Assembly (NCBI RefSeq): GCF_030406405.1
Contig: NZ_JAUEPL010000037.1
Span: 1 to 64,000 of the forward strand
DNA: 64,000 nucleotides
DNA from: Streptomyces ficellus
GTDB taxonomy: Bacteria > Actinomycetota > Actinomycetes > Streptomycetales > Streptomycetaceae
Reading direction: 5' to 3'
Shown: positions 29,390-37,667 of the stretch, in pieces
Layout of the letters: each line of letters opens with the position of its first letter
Position numbering within the stretch: position 1 is the first letter of the stretch
The notes under the pieces: model-generated
Databases searched by the model: none
What the model was told of the DNA's origin: nothing
What the model saw: the letters and a program-made list of their open reading frames with translations, nothing else
Program-made: the position numbers and the translations under genes

Positions 29390-30274
29390 TCAGCCGGCGA
29401 GGATGGCGCGTGCCAGCTTGGCCGTCTCGGTCGGGGTCTTGCCGACCTTGACGCCCGCGGCCTCCAGGGCCTCCTTCTTCGCCTGCGCGGTGCCGGACGA
29501 ACCGGACACGATCGCACCGGCGTGGCCCATCGTCTTGCCCTCGGGGGCGGTGAAGCCCGCGACGTAGCCGACGACCGGCTTGGTGACGTTGGCCTTGATG
29601 AAGTCGGCCGCCCGCTCCTCCGCGTCGCCACCGATTTCACCGATCATCACGATCAGCTCGGTCTCGGGGTCGGCCTCGAAGGCCGCGAGCGCGTCGATGT
29701 GGGTCGTACCGATGACCGGGTCGCCACCGATGCCGACGGCCGACGAGAAGCCGATGTCACGCAGCTCGTACATCATCTGGTAGGTCAGCGTGCCGGACTT
29801 GGACACCAGACCGATCTTGCCGGGCTTGGTGATGTCGCCCGGGATGATGCCGGCGTTGGACTGGCCCGGCGTGATCAGGCCGGGGCAGTTCGGGCCGATG
29901 ATCCGGGTCTTGTTGCCCTTCTTGACCGCGTACGCGTAGAAGGCGGCGGAGTCGTGGACCGCGATGCCCTCGGTGATGACGACGGCCAGCGGGATCTCGG
30001 CGTCGATGGCCTCGACCACGGCGGACTTGGCGAAGGCCGGCGGCACGAAGAGGACGGAGACGTCGGCGCCGGTCTTCTCCATCGCTTCCTCGACGGAGCC
30101 GAAGACGGGGACGGACGTGCCGTCGAAGTCGACGGTCGTGCCCGCCTTGCGCGGGTTCACGCCACCGACGATGTTGGTGCCATCACCCAGCATGAGCTTG
30201 GTGTGCTTCATGCCCGTGGCACCGGTCATGCCCTGGACGATGACCTTGGATTCCTTGGTCAGGAAGATAGCCAT
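29390..30274 (-). CDS. sucD: Succinyl-CoA synthetase alpha subunit
   Basis: 294 residues. CoA-binding Rossmann domain at the N-terminus (VIVQGMTGATGMKHTKLML), then SKSGTLTYQMMYELRDIG, the glycine-rich GIGGDPVIGTTHIDAL, and the phosphohistidine loop GKTMGHAGAIVSGSSGTAQ. It forms the alpha half of the enzyme converting succinyl-CoA to succinate with nucleotide triphosphate. It follows sucC after 20 bp and ends before a shared terminator. Confidence 0.97.
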   Translation of the reverse strand: MAIFLTKESKVIVQGMTGATGMKHTKLMLGDGTNIVGGVNPRKAGTTVDFDGTSVPVFGSVEEAMEKTGADVSVLFVPPAFAKSAVVEAIDAEIPLAVVITEGIAVHDSAAFYAYAVKKGNKTRIIGPNCPGLITPGQSNAGIIPGDITKPGKIGLVSKSGTLTYQMMYELRDIGFSSAVGIGGDPVIGTTHIDALAAFEADPETELIVMIGEIGGDAEERAADFIKANVTKPVVGYVAGFTAPEGKTMGHAGAIVSGSSGTAQAKKEALEAAGVKVGKTPTETAKLARAILAG

Positions 30275-30294
30275 GGTGTTTCTGACCTCGTCCC

Positions 30295-31473
30295 TTACTT
30301 CGCAGCCGCGAGCTCGGCGGCCTTGTCGGCCGCGCCGTCCATGGTGTCCACGCGCTGCACGAGCGGGTGGTTGGCGTCCGACAGGATCTTGCGACCCAGC
30401 TCCGCGTTGTTGCCGTCGAGGCGCACGACCAGCGGCTTGGTGACGTCCTCGCCACGCGAGTGCAGCAGGTCAAGCGCCTGGACGATGCCGTTGGCGACCT
30501 CGTCGCAGGCGGTGATGCCGCCGAAGACGTTGACGAAGACCGACTTGACGTCCGGGTCCCCGAGGATGATCTCCAGGCCGTTCGCCATGACCTCGGCGGA
30601 GGCGCCACCGCCGATGTCGAGGAAGTTGGCGGGCTTCACGCCGCCGTGCGCCTCACCGGCGTACGCGACGACGTCGAGGGTCGACATGACCAGACCCGCG
30701 CCGTTGCCGATGATGCCGACCTCGCCGTCGAGCTTGACGTAGTTGAGGCCCTTGGCCTTGGCGGCAGCCTCGAGCGGGTTGGCTGCGGCCTTGTCCTCGA
30801 GCTCGGCGTGCTCGGGGTGGCGGAAGTCGGCGTTGGCGTCCAGGGACACCTTGCCGTCGAGGGCGATGACCCGGCCGTCGGCGACCTTGGCCAGCGGGTT
30901 GACCTCGACCAGGAGCGCGTCCTCGGCGACGAAGGTCTTCCACAGGGTCACGAGGATCTCGGCGACCTGGTCCTTGACCTCGGCCGGGAACTTCGCCGCC
31001 TCGACGATCTCGCGGGCCTTGGCCTCGGTGACACCCTCGTTGGCGTCGACCGGAATCTTCGCCAGGGCCTCGGGCTTGGTGGCCGCGACCTCCTCGATGT
31101 CCATGCCGCCCTCGACGGAGGCCATGGCGAGGAAGGTGCGGTTGGTGCGGTCGAGGAGGTACGAGACGTAGTACTCCTCGGCGATCTCGGGGGCCGTCTC
31201 GGCGATCATCACCTTGTGGACCGTGTGGCCCTTGATGTCCATGCCGAGGATCTGACCGGCCTTCTCGACCGCGTCCTGCGGGTCGGAGGCCAGCTTGACG
31301 CCGCCGGCCTTGCCTCGGCCGCCGACCTTGACCTGCGCCTTGACGACCGAACGGCCGCCCAGTCGCTCGGTCGCCTCGCGCGCCGCCTCAGGCGTGTCGA
31401 TGACTTCACCGGCCAGCACCGGTACACCGTGCTTGGCGAAGAGGTCCCTCGCCTGGTACTCGAACAGGTCCAC
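30295..31473 (-). CDS. sucC: Succinyl-CoA synthetase beta subunit
   Basis: 392 residues, standard length. ATP-grasp domain at the N-terminus (MDLFEYQARDLFAKHGVPV, KAQVKVGGRGKAGGVKLA), metal-binding EVNPLAKV, and the ligase domain with GIIGNGAGLVMSTLDVVA and NVFGGITACDEVANGI. It is the beta subunit carrying nucleotide and succinate sites. First gene of sucCD. Two sequences fitting the Streptomyces Crp consensus GTG-N6-GNCAC lie 67 and 178 bp upstream of the ATG. Confidence 0.97.
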   Translation of the reverse strand: MDLFEYQARDLFAKHGVPVLAGEVIDTPEAAREATERLGGRSVVKAQVKVGGRGKAGGVKLASDPQDAVEKAGQILGMDIKGHTVHKVMIAETAPEIAEEYYVSYLLDRTNRTFLAMASVEGGMDIEEVAATKPEALAKIPVDANEGVTEAKAREIVEAAKFPAEVKDQVAEILVTLWKTFVAEDALLVEVNPLAKVADGRVIALDGKVSLDANADFRHPEHAELEDKAAANPLEAAAKAKGLNYVKLDGEVGIIGNGAGLVMSTLDVVAYAGEAHGGVKPANFLDIGGGASAEVMANGLEIILGDPDVKSVFVNVFGGITACDEVANGIVQALDLLHSRGEDVTKPLVVRLDGNNAELGRKILSDANHPLVQRVDTMDGAADKAAELAAAK

Positions 31474-31539
31474 GCGCGTCCGTCCCTTTTCTGGTGATCG
31501 CGGTTCCGTTGTCTGCGTGGGCGTGCCGCGGAGGGCAAC

Positions 31540-31553
31540 GTGACCGCTGTCAC
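31540..31553. promoter_or_regulatory. Crp-like site 1 upstream of sucC
   Basis: GTGACCGCTGTCAC matches GTG-N6-GNCAC, the binding consensus reported for Streptomyces Crp, with GTGAC/GTCAC symmetry. It lies 67 bp upstream of the sucC start. Confidence 0.5.
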
Positions 31554-31650
31554 AAGGGAGGCGTACACGGTGTCCGTGGACGCGGCATGTCCGTCTCGCA
31601 GATTATCCCCGTGAGACCTGGGTCCCTAAATCGCAGATCACACCGGAGCG

Positions 31651-31664
31651 GTGATACCTGTCAC
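31651..31664. promoter_or_regulatory. Crp-like site 2 upstream of sucC
   Basis: GTGATACCTGTCAC also matches GTG-N6-GNCAC. ATCAC at 31637-31641 adds a second partial dyad with its GTGAT. Site-to-site distance from site 1 is 111 bp. Confidence 0.45.
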
Positions 31665-31678
31665 AGGCACAGACCTCA

Positions 31679-31713
31679 AACGGGCGGCCCCACTGTCTGT
31701 GAGACCGCCCGTT
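31679..31713 (-). terminator. Hairpin downstream of the 11-residue-repeat gene
   Basis: AACGGGCGG (31679-31687) pairs perfectly with CCGCCCGTT (31705-31713) over a 17-base loop, 158 bp past the stop of the minus-strand secreted-protein gene. It is a weaker candidate than the other terminators here. Confidence 0.45.
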
Positions 31714-31724
31714 GCTACGGATTT

Positions 31725-31815
31725 CGTACCGGATCAGACGCCGGTTCCGTACCGGATCAGACGCCGGTTCCGTACGGATCAGACGCCGGCTCCGCACCGG
31801 ACCAGGCGTCGGTTT
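31725..31815. repeat. 23-bp tandem repeat, four copies
   Basis: CGTACCGGATCAGACGCCGGTTC at 31725-31747 and 31748-31770 is perfect; the third copy (31771-31792) has a one-base deletion and the fourth (31793-31815) several changes. A partial fifth copy follows. It lies between the hairpin and the 3' end of the gene ending at 31871. Confidence 0.9.
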
Positions 31816-31870
31816 CCCTGGGGATCAGACGACGCACGCCGGTTTCCGTACGGAGTACGGATCGAACGCC

Positions 31871-32782
31871 TCAGATCCCGTAGGGGAGGTAGTCCGGGGT
31901 GACCGCGGAGACCGTGCCCTGGAGGCCGGAGACGGCGTTGCCGGCGAGCGGCTGGACGTCGGCGGTGACACCCCCCACCAGGCCGGTGGCGAAGGGCTGG
32001 ACCTCGCCGGTCACGCCGTAGGCGAACGGGGCCGCCTCGTCGGCCACGCCGTACGCCAGGCCGGTGGCGGCGCCGCTCACGCCCTGCGCGACCGGCTGAA
32101 CCTGGTCGGCGATGGCCTGCACCAGCGGCTGCGCGGAGCCGGTGACACCGTTCGCGAACGGCTGGACCTCGGAGGTCACACCGTCGGCGAAGGGGTACGC
32201 CTCGGAGACGACGGCCCCGGCGAACGCGGGCACCTCGGAGACCAGGTCGTCGGCGAGGACGCCCGCGTCACCGGCCGCCTGGCCGGCGACCGGCAGGGCG
32301 GACTGCACGGCGCGGTACGCGATGGGCGGCAGCGCGTCCTGGGCGGCGGCGTCCGCGACGGGGGTGGCGGTGGCGGCCGGGTCGCTGTGGACCTCGTGCG
32401 CGAACGCGGCGAGGGGGCCGAAGAGGTAGTCGATCTCGCCCTCGGCCTCGGCGCCGATGCCCTGCGCCGCCGCGGTCGCGTCCTGGGCGTACGCGGTGGC
32501 GGTGCCGGCGTCGGCCGAGACGTCCTGCTGGACCTGCTGGGACTCGGCCGTTGCGCCCTGGAGCAGCGGCTGGAGGGCGTCCTGCGTCGTGACCGTGGCG
32601 TCGGCCGTGACGTCGGCCGTGATGTCGTCGGCGACCGCGTCGGCGGCCGAGACGGCCTTGTCCGGCGTGGAGAGCGGCACCGAGACGGACACCTCGGCCG
32701 CGCTGGCCGCGGCGGTGCCGATGGCCCACATGCCGGTGGCGGTGGCGGCGACGGCTATGGAACGGCGGATGTTCTTGTTCAT
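31871..32782 (-). CDS. Secreted protein with tandem 11-residue repeats, unknown function
   Basis: 303 residues. A Sec signal peptide is visible (MNKNIRRSIAVAATATGMWA, cleavage near ASA-AE at about residue 28). The mature protein is acidic and Ala/Val-rich, with almost no Lys or Cys. Residues about 181-275 are built from eight or nine 11-residue units of the type xEVQPFAxGVT (SEVPAFAGAVV, SEAYPFADGVT, SEVQPFANGVT, DQVQPVAQGVS, DEAAPFAYGVT, GEVQPFATGLV). The N-terminal half has looser Ala/Asp/Val periodicity. Eleven-residue periods are typical of extended amphipathic helices, although Pro in each unit argues for kinked or beta-helical segments. No anchor motif is seen. It follows the neighbouring secreted-protein gene by 94 bp. 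Confidence 0.7.
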   Translation of the reverse strand: MNKNIRRSIAVAATATGMWAIGTAAASAAEVSVSVPLSTPDKAVSAADAVADDITADVTADATVTTQDALQPLLQGATAESQQVQQDVSADAGTATAYAQDATAAAQGIGAEAEGEIDYLFGPLAAFAHEVHSDPAATATPVADAAAQDALPPIAYRAVQSALPVAGQAAGDAGVLADDLVSEVPAFAGAVVSEAYPFADGVTSEVQPFANGVTGSAQPLVQAIADQVQPVAQGVSGAATGLAYGVADEAAPFAYGVTGEVQPFATGLVGGVTADVQPLAGNAVSGLQGTVSAVTPDYLPYGI

Positions 32783-32822
32783 GCGTGCGTCGGTTTCCTT
32801 CGAATTCGGTTCTTCAGACGGC

Positions 32823-32877
32823 GGGCAGACCTGTCCCGCCCCCGCGCGGCAGGTCTTGAGCGGGGGGAGGTCTGCCC
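32823..32877 (-). terminator. Hairpin at the end of the 32877-33815 gene
   Basis: GGGCAGACCT (32823-32832) pairs with AGGTCTGCCC (32868-32877), and inner CCGCCCCCGC/GCGGGGGG pairing strengthens the stem. It begins at the stop codon itself, so it probably terminates this gene and separates it from the next. Confidence 0.7.
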
Positions 32878-33815
32878 TAGCCGGGGAATTCGAGGATCGC
32901 GTGGGGCCGGTCGTGGGTGGGCGCGGCGGTGGTGGGCAGCGCGGCGCCGCGTATCCGTCCGCCGTACGGGTCGGCCTGCGACGCCACGGCGTGCTGGTCG
33001 CCCGGGCGCGGTGCTCCGCCGTCGCCGGCGGACTGCCGGACGGCGCCGCCGCCGCACGGGGCGGGCGCGAAGGGTGCGTCGCGGAACGCGTCGCGGGCCG
33101 TGTCGAGGGCCGCGGCGCGGGGCTGGGAGGCGCCGGGCTGGAAGGCGCGGGCGGCGTCGGCGTGCCCGTACCGGTACCCGTCCTGCGCCATCGTCGCGTA
33201 CGGAGGGGCGGGCTGCGCGGGCTGCGTACGGGCGTGGGCGGCGTCGTGCCGGGCGGACACCTGCTGGGCCGCGTCCTGCTGTGCGCCGCCCGGGGCCCCG
33301 GGCACGGCGGGCGTGGCAGGCGGCAGGGCCTGCGGTGCCGGCGGAAGCGCGGCGCCCGGTACGGCGGGGACCACGGGGGCCGTGGGGGCCCTGGGTGGCT
33401 CGGAGGGCGCCGGAAGCACCCCGGCGATGTCAGGTACGGCGCCCTTGACGGGGGCGTCCTTGACGGGGGTGCCCTTGGCGGACTGGGCCACGGCCTGGAT
33501 CACCGGCTCGGCGACCTCGCCGGCCGCTTCCGGCACGGCCCCGCCACCGGGCGAGCCCGTGCCCAGCATCTCCGTGCCGGGGGCGCCCGGGAGCTGCCCG
33601 CCGGCCCGCTCCACCGTGCCGGCGTGCTCGACCGCCGTGCCTGCGGCGGCGGGCGTCGTGGACGTCCGGTCCGTGGCGTGGGCACGGTCGGCGCAGAGGA
33701 TCCCGAGGGTCAACAGGCCCCCGAGGAACAGCGTGACCGCCAGCGCACGCCGCGCCGCCGCCCCGCGCACCTCGCGCAGGGCGGCAACAGGCGTCACAGC
33801 TGCTGCGGCAGTCAC
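32877..33815 (-). CDS. Secreted Pro/Ala-rich protein, unknown function
   Basis: 312 residues from GTG 33815. An N-terminal positively charged segment and hydrophobic helix (RRALAVTLFLGGLLTLGILCADRAHA-T, cleavage expected after AHA at about residue 47) indicate export. The mature part is low-complexity, rich in Pro, Ala and Gly, with no recognised domain. A single Cys near the C-terminus (FAPAPCGGGAV) and an Arg/His/Tyr-containing stretch (ATMAQDGYRYGHADAARAF) are the only distinctive parts. It lies downstream of the vWA gene (94-bp gap), same strand, and could be transcribed with it by read-through. Confidence 0.55.
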   Translation of the reverse strand: MTAAAAVTPVAALREVRGAAARRALAVTLFLGGLLTLGILCADRAHATDRTSTTPAAAGTAVEHAGTVERAGGQLPGAPGTEMLGTGSPGGGAVPEAAGEVAEPVIQAVAQSAKGTPVKDAPVKGAVPDIAGVLPAPSEPPRAPTAPVVPAVPGAALPPAPQALPPATPAVPGAPGGAQQDAAQQVSARHDAAHARTQPAQPAPPYATMAQDGYRYGHADAARAFQPGASQPRAAALDTARDAFRDAPFAPAPCGGGAVRQSAGDGGAPRPGDQHAVASQADPYGGRIRGAALPTTAAPTHDRPHAILEFPG

Positions 33816-33909
33816 GGTGTCCGGATTCCTCCCCCTTCGCGGAACATCGCCTTCCGCGTACGTCGCGCCGATGCTCGCACGAGCATCCCCGGGTCGCGCA
33901 AGTCCTGTG

Positions 33910-35067
33910 TTACTGATGAGTCGCCATGTCCGGTATGGGCAGTGGCCTCTTCTCGATCGCCGCCGCCATCACCTCGGGGAACAACTCCGGGGTGCAGGCG
34001 AACGCCGGCGCGCCCAACGCGGCCAGTGCGGCCGCGTGTTGGCGGTCGTACGCCGGCGCTCCCTCGTCGGACAGCGCGAGCAGCGCCACGAACTGCACGC
34101 CCGACGCTTTCATCGCGGCCACCCGCTTCAGCATCTCGTCGCGTATCCCGCCCTCGTAGAGGTCGCTGATGAGTACGACGACGGTGTCGGCCGGGCGCGT
34201 GATCTGCGACTGGCAGTAGGCCAGCGCCCTGTTGATGTCCGTCCCGCCGCCGAGCTGGGTGCCGAAGAGGACGTCGACGGGGTCGTCCAGTTGGTCGGTG
34301 AGGTCGACAACGGCCGTGTCGAAGACCACCAGCCGAGTCGCGATGGACCGCATGGAGGCCAGCACGGCCCCGAACACCGAGGCGTACACGACGGACGCCG
34401 CCATCGAACCGGACTGGTCGATGCACAGCACCACGTCCTTCTTCACGGACTGCGCCGCCCGCCCGTAACCGATGAGCCGCTCGGGCACGATCGTGCGGTA
34501 CTCCGGAAGGTAGTTCTTGAGGTTCGCCCGGATGGTGCGGTTCCAGTCGATGTCCCGATGGCGTGGCCGGCTGATGCGCGCGCTGCGGTCCAGCGCGCCG
34601 GTGAGGGTGGCGCGGGTGCGCGTGGCGAGCCGCTTCTCCAGGTCCTCGACGACCTTGCGTACGACGGCCCGTGCCGTTTCCTTCGTCGTCTCGGGCATCG
34701 CCTTGTTGAGCGAGAGCAGCGTCCCGACGAGGTGGACGTCCGCCTCGACCGCCTCCAGCATCTCGGGCTCCAGCAGCAGCGCCGACAGCCCCAGCCGGTC
34801 GATCGCGTCGCGCTGCATGACCTGCACGACGGAACTGGGGAAGTACGTGCGGATGTCGCCGAGCCAGCGGGCGACGGACGGCGCCGACGCGCCGAGTCCC
34901 GCCGAACGGTCCCGCCCGGCCCTGCCGTGGCCTCTGCTTTCGCTGTACAGCGCGTCGAGGGTCGCGTCCATGGCGGCGTCGGTTCCGGCGAGCGCGCAGC
35001 CGGTCCCGTCGGCCGCTCCCCCGCCGAGCACCAGGCGCCAGCGCCGCAGCCGCTCATCCTCACTCAT
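33910..35067 (-). CDS. vWA domain protein, partner of the MoxR ATPase
   Basis: 385 residues. The C-terminal half (about 195-370) is a von Willebrand A domain with a complete MIDAS: VVLCIDQSGSMAAS (DxSxS, residues about 203-209), GGGTDINRAL (Thr) and VLISDLYEGG (Asp). The N-terminal half is helical and ends in NRTIRANLKNYLPEYRTIVPERLIGYGR, common in MoxR-associated vWA proteins. Such proteins work with MoxR AAA+ ATPases as metal-dependent adaptors in protein remodelling. The ATG overlaps the DUF5682 stop by 4 bp (ATGA), so it is the third gene of a tightly coupled operon started by the DNA-damage-type promoter at 38826-38848. Confidence 0.9.
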   Translation of the reverse strand: MSEDERLRRWRLVLGGGAADGTGCALAGTDAAMDATLDALYSESRGHGRAGRDRSAGLGASAPSVARWLGDIRTYFPSSVVQVMQRDAIDRLGLSALLLEPEMLEAVEADVHLVGTLLSLNKAMPETTKETARAVVRKVVEDLEKRLATRTRATLTGALDRSARISRPRHRDIDWNRTIRANLKNYLPEYRTIVPERLIGYGRAAQSVKKDVVLCIDQSGSMAASVVYASVFGAVLASMRSIATRLVVFDTAVVDLTDQLDDPVDVLFGTQLGGGTDINRALAYCQSQITRPADTVVVLISDLYEGGIRDEMLKRVAAMKASGVQFVALLALSDEGAPAYDRQHAAALAALGAPAFACTPELFPEVMAAAIEKRPLPIPDMATHQ

Positions 35068-37667
35068 CGTCCCGCCCCCACAAGGTCGTTGTCTTCCTCT
35101 CCGCCGCCCTGGTCCCCGCTGCCCAGGTCCCTGGCGCCCTGGTCCCTGGCGCCCTCGTCTCCGCCGCCCTGGTCCCTGCCGCCTGCATACCTGTCGCGCT
35201 GGTTCACGCCGCCCTGACCCATGGCGCCCGGGTCTCCGCCACCCGCTTCCCTGCCGCCCTCGTTCACGGCGCCCTGGCCCATGGCGCCCGCGTCCCCACC
35301 GTCCTCGTCCCCGCTGTCCTGGTTCATGCCCAGCAGCATCCGCACCAGCGGCAGTACCCCGTCCGCACGTGCCTCGTCCAGGCCGGCCCCGAATCCCGGC
35401 ACTGCGGCCTCCGCGCGCGCCGGGCCCCCGTTCGCTGCCGGACCACGCCGGACGAGCTCGCCCAGCGTGCGCCTCACGCCGGGTTCGTACGCCGAGAACG
35501 TGCGCCGCAGCAGCGGCAGCACATCGGTGAACGCCTCCGCCGGCACGCCGGTGAGCCATGCGTCGACCAGCCCGAGCAGCCGCTCGTCGTGGACGAGCAG
35601 CATCCCGCCGCCGGGGTTGCCCGGCCCTCCGCCGACGAAGCCCTCGATCCAGGCGGCCGCATCGGCGGGCGGCGTGCCGGGTGAGAGGGCGAGCCCCATC
35701 AGCCGCGCGGCCTCGTCCTCCGCGAGCCGACCGTCGTCCAGCAGCAGCCGGGCGGCCCGCCCGCGTATGACGCCGGGCACGCTGTCTCGCGCGGGCAGCT
35801 TGCGCAGCACGGCGGCCCAGTGGCCGGTGACGTCCTCGGCGTCGGGCAGCAGCCGGATCGCGGTGTGGACGGCGTCGAGGTGGCCGCGCATCTCGGCGGC
35901 GCCGTCCGCGTCCAGACCCGTGCACGCCGGCGGCAGGCCGACGCATATCCGCAGGGCGAGCCCGGTGGCGACCTCACCGAGCGCGGCCGTGTCCGTGGAG
36001 CGTACGTCGCCGTACCGCAGGGAGCGGGCCAGCGCGGGCAGGGCCTGGGCGAGGTGGCCGACGTCCGCGTCCAGGGCGGCCCGGTCGGCGAGGGCCTTCA
36101 TCACCGCGGGCAGCGCGTCGGACAGCCCGGCCAGCAGGCACCGTTCGGCGAGGGCGGTGACCTCGGCGAGCGCGGTCGCCGAGGCGGCCTCGGACTCGGC
36201 CTTCGCGGTGGCGGCCGCGAGCACGGTGGTGCCCCAGACACCGGCTTCGGCGACCCGTACGTGCAGTTCCGGCTCCCAGCGCAGCCGCCAGCTCTCCCGG
36301 AAGGTGCCGGTGCCGGCGCGCCCGGCGGCCGGTTCGCCCCAGCCGACGCCGAGCAGCCGCAGCCGGTGCAGCAGGCGGCTGCGCGCGGCGTCGTTCTCCT
36401 TGCGCAGGTCCAGGTCGATGTCCCGCTCCAGCGCCTCGGGTTTGAGGCGCAAGGTGCGCTGGAGCCGGGTCAGGTCGCGCTGCAGGGGCACGGCGGGCGC
36501 GTCCTCGGGTACCTCGCCGAGGACGTCGCCGATGATCAGGCGGTCCCTGATGAGCCGCAGCGGCACGTCGGAGCCCTCGCACATCACCGCCCGTACCGCG
36601 TCGATCGTCTCGGTCAGCCCCGCGAGCGGACGCCCGCGCATGGTGGCGAGTGTCCCGGCCAGCCGTACGGCCTCGATCACATGGGCGGAGGAGACGATCC
36701 GGTCCTCGTCGCGCAGGAGTCCGGCGACCTTGGTCAGCCACCGCTCGACGGGCCGGTCGGGTACGGCGAACAGATGCCCGTACCAGCCGGGCGAGTCGAT
36801 GCCCGCGCCGTACCCGCTGTGCCGGGCGAGCCGCCGGTGGGTCCAGGGCACCCAGGTGATCTCCGTCTTCACCTTGGGCAGGCCCTTGAGGAGGCTCCGG
36901 TCGGCGGTGGCGGTGGTCTTCGCGGCCAGCGCGGGTACGTGCCAGGCCCCGCAGACGACGGCCACGCCGTCTCCGTACTCCTTGCGTGCGGCGCGCAGTT
37001 GGAGGCGCATGTACGCCTCGCGGATCAGGTCCCGGTCGGGGCCCCCGTGCCCGTACGTCTCGCGCAGCGCGGCCATGGCCTCGGCGAGACCGGTGAACAC
37101 GGCGATCGGGTCGTGGCCGTCGCCGCCCGGCGGTCCGTTGGGGGCGCTTCCGGTGCCGCGGTGCTCGATGACGTCCTCCCACCAGCGTTCCGGGTCGTCG
37201 TACCCGGCGGTCTCGGCGAGCACGGCGATGGGGTCGATCCGCAGTCCGTGGCGCATCTCGTCCGGTTCGCCGGCGTCCGCCTCCTCGCCTTCGCCGTCCT
37301 CCCAGGTGGGGTCCTTCGCCATGGCGAGCGTGTGGGTGGCGGGCAGGTCGATGAAGCGCACGGCGGCGCCGTGGTCGAGCGCCCAGCGAAGGGCGACCCA
37401 CTCGGGGGAGAACTCGGCCATCGGCCAGAAGGCGGCGCGCCCGGGGTCGTCCACGGCGTGGGCGAGCAGCGCGACCGGCGGGCTCATCCGCTCGTCGGCG
37501 GCGAGCGGGAGGAGCGCGTCCCCTTCGGGCGGGCCCTCGATCAGCACGGCCGGGGGCTTGGCGGCGTCGAGCGCGGCCCGCACGGCGCGGGCCGAGCCGG
37601 GGCCGTGGTGGCGTACGCCGAGCAACAGGGGCGCGGTGAGCGCCGTGGGGGCCGTGGGTGCCGTCAT
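35064..37667 (-). CDS. DUF5682 family protein, TraB/EreA-like N-terminal domain
   Basis: 867 residues. The first about 270 residues contain LLLGVRHHGPGSA (GxxH, 17-20), AVLIEGPPEGDALLPL (44-50), a hydrophobic segment, and GVAVVCGAWHVPAL (second GxxH, 240-243). Two GxxH motifs with an early EGP motif are the hallmark of the TraB/ChaN/EreA fold, some members of which are metal-dependent hydrolases or proteases. The remaining part is helical, with no recognised domain. The C-terminal about 85 residues are Gly/Asp/Gln-rich repeats (DQGGGDEGARDQGARD). ATG 37667 overlaps the MoxR stop by 4 bp. Catalytic activity is inference. Confidence 0.75.
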   Translation of the reverse strand: MTAPTAPTALTAPLLLGVRHHGPGSARAVRAALDAAKPPAVLIEGPPEGDALLPLAADERMSPPVALLAHAVDDPGRAAFWPMAEFSPEWVALRWALDHGAAVRFIDLPATHTLAMAKDPTWEDGEGEEADAGEPDEMRHGLRIDPIAVLAETAGYDDPERWWEDVIEHRGTGSAPNGPPGGDGHDPIAVFTGLAEAMAALRETYGHGGPDRDLIREAYMRLQLRAARKEYGDGVAVVCGAWHVPALAAKTTATADRSLLKGLPKVKTEITWVPWTHRRLARHSGYGAGIDSPGWYGHLFAVPDRPVERWLTKVAGLLRDEDRIVSSAHVIEAVRLAGTLATMRGRPLAGLTETIDAVRAVMCEGSDVPLRLIRDRLIIGDVLGEVPEDAPAVPLQRDLTRLQRTLRLKPEALERDIDLDLRKENDAARSRLLHRLRLLGVGWGEPAAGRAGTGTFRESWRLRWEPELHVRVAEAGVWGTTVLAAATAKAESEAASATALAEVTALAERCLLAGLSDALPAVMKALADRAALDADVGHLAQALPALARSLRYGDVRSTDTAALGEVATGLALRICVGLPPACTGLDADGAAEMRGHLDAVHTAIRLLPDAEDVTGHWAAVLRKLPARDSVPGVIRGRAARLLLDDGRLAEDEAARLMGLALSPGTPPADAAAWIEGFVGGGPGNPGGGMLLVHDERLLGLVDAWLTGVPAEAFTDVLPLLRRTFSAYEPGVRRTLGELVRRGPAANGGPARAEAAVPGFGAGLDEARADGVLPLVRMLLGMNQDSGDEDGGDAGAMGQGAVNEGGREAGGGDPGAMGQGGVNQRDRYAGGRDQGGGDEGARDQGARDLGSGDQGGGEEDNDLVGAGR

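Larger units (their letters stand above)
31474..31870. other. 397-bp region upstream of sucC
   Basis: No gene is supported. From sucC outward the region holds Crp-like site 1 (31540-31553), Crp-like site 2 (31651-31664), a hairpin (31679-31713), and a tandem 23-bp repeat (31725-31815) that abuts the 3' end of the next minus-strand gene. Confidence 0.75.
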
